Assembly: GCA_003194525.1 (NCBI GenBank)
Contig: NBIV01000002.1
Span: 744,001-808,000, forward strand
Direction: 5' to 3'
Length of the DNA: 64,000 nucleotides
Source of the DNA: Gracilariopsis chorda
Taxonomy: Eukaryota > Rhodophyta > Florideophyceae > Gracilariales > Gracilariaceae
Position 1 is the stretch's first letter. Each line of letters begins with the position of its first letter. Below are positions 59,655 to 64,000 of this stretch, one piece after another. The position numbers and the translations under genes are program-made. A model generated the notes under the pieces. The model was given only the letters and a program-made list of their open reading frames with translations, did no database searches and was not told where the DNA came from.

Positions 59655-59885
59655 CCTCCCATCCGACACAGTCTAAACATCCGATACGAACTAGAAAACC
59701 TAGGGTTGGGCACTGAGATTCCAGTGTTTTTAGCTCGTCGAGAGTAGGGAAACGTAACCATTCTCCCTTAAATTTCTGTGCAACTGCATATACAAAGCGT
59801 TTCAAGCATTTTGAGTTGGTACTCTCTTTGAGTCTAACATATTCTACGATTGCATCTGCTGATATACCCTTCTCAAGGGCTTAAT
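59655..59885 (-). pseudogene. Harbinger transposase, middle part
   Basis: Minus reading KALEKGISADAIVEYVRLKE, STNSKCLKRFVYAVAQKFKG, EWLRFPTLDELKTLE, GFLVRIGCLDCVGWE. This is the plant-transposon-protein segment that precedes NCP..WQGQY, with the first catalytic Asp in GCLDC. It continues directly into 48859-49739 once Gypsy C is ignored. One frame, no stop seen in this piece. Confidence 0.85.
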
Positions 59886-62297
59886 TTTAAACAGGGGGCT
59901 AGTTTGGACGATTTCCCGCCACTCTCTTCACAACCGAAACGCCTCACCCACAACCGAAAGGCCAAAAAGAGAAGAGTTTAAATGCCTCCCGCCAAACAAA
60001 GCATGTGCATGTGAGCCAGCTGTAGACGATAAACGCCACCAAGGCTCTGCAGAACCTCAATCAGATGAGTAATGTAGTCAAAACACTCCGCAGGACTTCC
60101 ATAGCAGTCACGACACTACAATGCCTCCCTCGATGCGCAAGCAGGCAGCTGACTATAAAAAGCGGGTCCAGCGACTTTCAGTTCAAGCTGAAAACCGTCT
60201 TTGCGCCGTTTAGCTCCTTAAGGCAGGCCAAAACATTCGCACTACAGCAAGAGCAACACATGTCTCAACTGGAACCATGCAATGCCTTCGCAAGTGCCTT
60301 CTTTCTAAGAACGACAGCGAATTGTCTCCCCTGACAAGCACAACAATCTGTTCTGGTAGACCGCACGTTATAAGACCTGAGGAGGCAAAACTGATTAATT
60401 GAAAACTGAAACTGGCAGCCAATCGAGGATTTGCAGTTGGAAAACCTCAGCTTAAACATGTCTTCTCCCGATTAGCAGCCAACGGACGAAAGGGATACAA
60501 AACTGGCGTTCCAAGCAATGGAGTAACTCGCACGTATCGTGCACCAAACAAAGACATCTCCTACAAACGAATTGAGAACAAGGAATTCGCAAAGCTAGCC
60601 GCCGAAAACTACGCTCACATCGACATATTCTTTGCTGCTCTGGACGACGTGCAACGCGAGCACCCTGGATTTTTATTGAACGCCCATTGCGTGTGGAATC
60701 TCGATGAAACTGCAGTTGACTGCACGCTTGGAAAATGGGAAAAAGGTTTCACTTCAAGTGACACGAAGAATGGCGGAAACAGAGGCGTTAAGTCCACGTA
60801 TGGTGCGAGTAAGCACATAACTGCCGTAATTGCTGCGTCGGCCGCCGGGAAAATGACCCCTCCATACTTTGAAATTGCAGGCAAACGGATGAAAGATGAT
60901 TAGCATAGCCCAGTTTCAGGGCATCTATCGGCTCCGCCGTTTGGTATTATTAAACGGTTTATGCAGCGCGGCAGGTTCCCATCTGACGGTTGTATTTCTC
61001 TAACAGAGAATGGGTCTATGGAAGGTCCCGTGTTACAGGCATTTGTGCAGCATGTTCATAACACCTCTCGAAAACAGATCACAGAGAAAGAAGCCTTCCT
61101 TCTTTTCCTTGATGGTCACTCGTTTCGCCAGCATCCATGATGAACAGATTACTGCTCTGATAACTTCATGGAGGCTATAATTAATGCCGCCAATACGTTG
61201 CATATTCTCCAGCCGTGCGACCAACTTATAAACAAGCGCTTCCATGAGCTTATGCGAGATATTGGAGATGAATTCTGCAGACAAGGCGTTTTTGATGCAA
61301 CCATAGTGAACGTCAATCTGGCATGTGCTGTTTATGCCTGGGAAAACATTACTCCAGAACTGATCCAAGCCTCGTTCAAAGTTACTGGCACGTTTCCGTT
61401 CCAGCGGAAGCTCGCGGAAAAATACAAGACGTTTAAAGACGAGCAGAATGAGATGGTGGATGCGAGAGAGAAACAACTGAATGGAGCCACAGTCGCCTCT
61501 AGGGTTCCAGCTGTTCGCAAGCGCGACTCAGACCAAGCCGTTTTCAACCAGATGATGAACAATATAGAAGGCAAGGAAGGTGTGTTAACGAAACTTCAGA
61601 AGATTCAAACAATACTGAAGAAAGAAGAAACGGTTAACAGCATCTTAATGGAGAAGATAAAGGGAAGAAGTAAAATGCAAAGCAGCGACAACAGCCAGAG
61701 GCGTGAGTGAAATCTGTATGACGCTGGAGCCCCAGCAGAGTGGGTAACGCACGGGGAACAATTACGCGAAGAAAAGCTGCAGAGCAGGAGAAAGCAAGAG
61801 CAGGACAAAATCGATTGGCGGAGAAAGTGCGCAAACAAACGAGCGATTTGCTGCGCGTAAGAACGCGGAAGTAGCTGCCGAAGAACGGGCGGCCGAACGA
61901 GAAAGAAAACGACTCCAAAAACTGGCAAACCGAGAGCAAAGTCGTGTAAAAGTTCTGCAAAGACTGAAAACTGCAATTGAAAGAGAGCGTATTAAGAAGC
62001 TTCGTCGGTGCGCACATCAGTTTGGTCAGAAGTTGGCAAACGAGATGCGTTCTAACTGTAATAAGTCGCATCAGCGCAGCGGAAAGCCAAAGAACATACC
62101 TGTATCTTCGTTTCAGTATGCCGCCCAGCTCTTTTTTGAGGTTCTTGGAGACGCTGCAGACGTTAGGAGCGAGGGTTTTGCCGTGTTTCAAATTACTCCC
62201 GCCTCGCTTTGATGGAGGTTCTGGATGCATAGGAGAGATATTGAGGTTCAGCCGTCACCATGAAGCTTTTGCAACGTTCTGCGCACAGTTGTAACCA
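59886..62297 (+). mobile_element. pogo/Tigger-like transposase insertion
   Basis: DDE_1-type (pogo superfamily) transposase reading: KPQLKHVFSRLAANGRKGYK and RTYRAPNKDISYK (DNA-binding part, about 60430-60560), then FLLNAHCVWNLDETAVD (first Asp, about 60670-60720), GASKHITAVIAASAAGK, then NTLHILQPCDQLINKRFHEL (usual HLLQPLDVG block, about 61190), AWENITPELIQASFKVTGTF, and a basic coiled-coil C-terminus (to about 62230). Frame changes and stops (for example TAG at 60901 and TGA at 61708) inactivate it. It splits the Harbinger transposase; a shared GCTT at both junctions may be a target duplication, but no clear inverted terminal repeats were found. Confidence 0.72.
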
Positions 62298-62800
62298 GCT
62301 TTCTAAGCTGCATTATTTGTGAGCCATTTAGAAACGAAAGGCTCAATAGAAAGTAATTTTTCATTTAAATTACCGTTTGCTGTGCCAAATGTAGCCTCTG
62401 AGAAGGGTACCAAGCAAGAGTTCACGATCCACCACCGTAATCTTTTGATCGAATGTCACCTTTAAAATACCAACGTAATTTCTCTATTCCGAAAGATAAT
62501 CATCAGACTTGAATACAGCACTCCTAAACTTGGCGTAGACAGGTACAGGCATCGTTTGACGACGCTTTAACGTGACTTCTTAGAAAAAAGGTAATACGTT
62601 TTTGGTCTGCAAAAATAGTCTTGATCGATACGTTATACCGCGGTTTGACGTTCTGTAGTGGCAAAGGCTTTTCTCCTGAGCTGGGAGCCCCCGTGTCGCG
62701 AAAAAGGGCATTTCTTAGTAATTCCCATAAAGATAACTGCCGCGGAAGATAGAGCAAGAATCGCAGCACAGGTGTCGATCTCGGAGTCGGAATTGCTCAT
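62298..62800 (-). pseudogene. Harbinger transposase, N-terminal part
   Basis: ATG 62800 opens MSNSDSEIDTCAAILALSSA, then RRKAFATTERQTAV, an in-frame stop, RIDQDYFC, and in other frames EVTLKRRQTM and VFKSDDYLSE..NYVGILKV. The QDYF and following Arg-rich helix match the N-terminal region of plant-type PIF transposases. The reading leads into 59655-59885 after the pogo-like insertion. Several breaks. Confidence 0.7.
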
Positions 62801-62971
62801 CGTGATGGCCGGTAAGAAGGTTTGGGAATGGGGTTTGGGAAGTTTGCGGTGTTTTAGGGGTTTTCACAATTTATGGAACGAAGCCCAAAAAAGAATTTTT
62901 AGTCTGCCCAATCAAACAACTCCATCTGGCTCGACCTTTTTGGGGTATGGGTCTGCGCGCTGGAGATGCTC

Positions 62972-63332
62972 TTAAGGAAGTTGCGCGCACTGTACTTTCC
63001 AAACTTGAAATGTTTTCTGATTTACAGATTTCAAATCTGTGATTAACAAACTCATAGAACGGCCCTAACTGGGCGTCCTGCCCTCCGTGGAGGAAGGGAG
63101 AGGTACGGGGGAGCCACACTCTTATTCCGCGCTCTTCTTGTTGTCCCTCCTTCGCACACCCCGCTCATGACACACAGAGGAGGCTTTCAACGAGGCGGAA
63201 GGAGCTTCTGCTGAGGTGGGTTTATTTAACTTTCGGGGAGCGCCCCAAGCACATTCTCTTCATTTCGTGATTGCTCTGTCAATAGAAGGCTAGAAGAACA
63301 CCCTTCTGCGGGTGCTTGATCTAAAGAATGTC
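62972..63332. other. Intergenic, 3' flank of the Hog gene
   Basis: No gene seen. It starts with the TTA duplication of the Harbinger element and ends at the stop of the Hog-domain gene, so part is presumably that gene's 3' untranslated region. No clear polyadenylation signal identified. Confidence 0.35.
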
Positions 63333-64000
63333 TCAAGAAGACCACGTCAGGCTCAAGAAAGGAGTTTGATGCACTACCGTTGGTACCCGCACTGGCATGG
63401 GCTTGATCGACGGAACAATTCTAGCCACGCTATCCGGTGCTCCAAAGCGCATTGCATTAGCTAAAAAAGTTCTTACGCATGCACGGGATTTGGTGAGAGT
63501 ATACACCATACGGACAACGGCGAGCAAGGCATGCGCCGTTACGGGGTTTACCGCCGTTGTATAGCACGAAACGGCCAGCCCATCTACGAGCATCATGCCA
63601 CTCAAGGTGTGCGGGTTGAACACCCCCTGTTCCAAAGTTTCCACCGTGCCTGTAACTCGCGAAGTTCCATGCTCCGTAAACAGGGTATCACCATCACGAA
63701 GCTCTGCAGCAGGCACCAATCCTCGAGCAGTGAGCACATAGTGTCCTGAAGAAAGCGTTAGCGAAGAGCCATTTTCACTTTGTACGTTAACCATGGTGGA
63801 GAAGGTGCGGCGGTCATTGTGGGAAAACATGAAAACCTCTGTGTTTCCTCCAAAAGGAGCACGCACAACGTCTCCAACCTGCAGTCGATCCATGCGATAC
63901 GTTTCACCATTCACCCCGTCAAGCGTTGCATGCGCAGGGAAACACATGCGTACATTCGCGCTGGGCGTAGGAGTAGCAGTGCTGTTGATGTTCTGACTGG
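63333..64000 (-). CDS. Hog/Hint-domain protein, C-terminal part
   Basis: Hint domains (Hedgehog C-terminal and intein fold) cut their own chain by an N-S acyl shift at a Cys. The minus reading is open from the right edge to TGA 63333. NSTATPTPSANVR leads to Cys-Phe-Pro (about 63943), the expected first residue of the domain, then LDGVNGETYRMDRLQVGDVV, LTLSSGHYVLTARG (the block carrying the catalytic His), LRDGD, and GVFNPHTLSGMMLVDGLAVS ending in CYTTAV, the closing strand of Hog domains. A helical tail of about 60 residues follows. The start lies outside the window, so the N-terminal ligand part is unseen. No break is visible; this is the best candidate for a living host gene here. Stand-alone Hog proteins are known outside animals. 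Confidence 0.85.
   Translation of the reverse strand, partial: SQNINSTATPTPSANVRMCFPAHATLDGVNGETYRMDRLQVGDVVRAPFGGNTEVFMFSHNDRRTFSTMVNVQSENGSSLTLSSGHYVLTARGLVPAAELRDGDTLFTEHGTSRVTGTVETLEQGVFNPHTLSGMMLVDGLAVSCYTTAVNPVTAHALLAVVRMVYTLTKSRACVRTFLANAMRFGAPDSVARIVPSIKPMPVRVPTVVHQTPFLSLTWSS

Larger units (their letters stand above)
47054..62971. mobile_element. PIF/Harbinger element hosting nested insertions
   Basis: Inverted terminal repeats begin GAGCATCTCCAGCGCGCAGA at 47054 and end with the exact complement at 62971, about 33 bases long. TTA flanks both ends (47051-47053 and 62972-62974), the 3 bp duplication typical of PIF/Harbinger. Inside are an ORF1 on the plus strand (47448-48476) and a transposase on the minus strand (start ATG 62800, ending near 48860), tail-to-tail. 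The transposase is split by Gypsy copy C and by a pogo-like insertion; without them the element would be about 3.6 kb. Inactive. Confidence 0.92.

Noticed and set aside
1-64000. tRNA, rRNA and CRISPR arrays
   Set aside because: None recognised by eye; the regular short palindromes in Gypsy are not direct repeats with spacers.

Overview
The window reads as eukaryotic nuclear DNA from a transposon-rich region. Most of it is nested mobile elements. Between them lie decayed fragments of conserved host genes, and one apparently intact host gene runs off the right edge. The host relics (clathrin heavy chain, CDC50 flippase subunit) read through more than 1 kb without recognisable introns. The edge gene is a stand-alone Hog/Hint domain protein. 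Together with abundant chromodomain Gypsy and Copia elements, this fits a red alga best, but that is an inference; no rRNA, tRNA or organelle marker is present to fix the taxon.

Layout. 1-1083 is a fossil Gypsy-like pol fragment. 2045-2848 is a relic of an ASH2-like SPRY domain. 3495-5785 is a broken hAT transposase. 5858-12895 is a coatomer alpha (COPA) gene fragment on the minus strand, split by a 6.1 kb Helitron (6583-12679) whose ends can be placed to the base. 13619-17440 holds a PIF/Harbinger-like transposase (+), a clathrin heavy chain fragment (-) and a Myb/SANT-like ORF1 (-). 17780-24952 is a short inverted-repeat element that split a + strand ORF and was later hit by a young Copia element (18017-24817); that Copia carries an extra antisense ORF resembling a cysteine protease. 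25760-26929 is a CDC50/LEM3 relic (-). 27000-31103 is a LINE with endonuclease, RT and RNase H. About 31126-31640 is a possible gamma-tubulin-complex-like relic.

31880-42805 is a Harbinger-type transposase split by Gypsy copy A (32619-42594, target duplication CGTTT). 43375-45010 holds another ORF1/transposase pair. 45651-46753 is a Tc1-like transposase. 47054-62971 is one PIF/Harbinger element with matching terminal repeats and a TTA duplication. It contains Gypsy copy C (49745-59654, minus, duplication CCTCC) and a pogo-like transposase. 63333-64000 is the Hog-domain gene.

Three points stand out. The Gypsy family (LTRs and coding region) is unusually dense in perfect short hairpins. The Copia element has an intact antisense ORF with a plausible Cys-His-Asp triad. 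Unrelated relics (Helitron, LINE, CDC50, clathrin) decay almost only by in-frame stops with very few frameshifts. By-eye LTR comparison orders the insertions as Gypsy A oldest, Gypsy C younger and Copia youngest.
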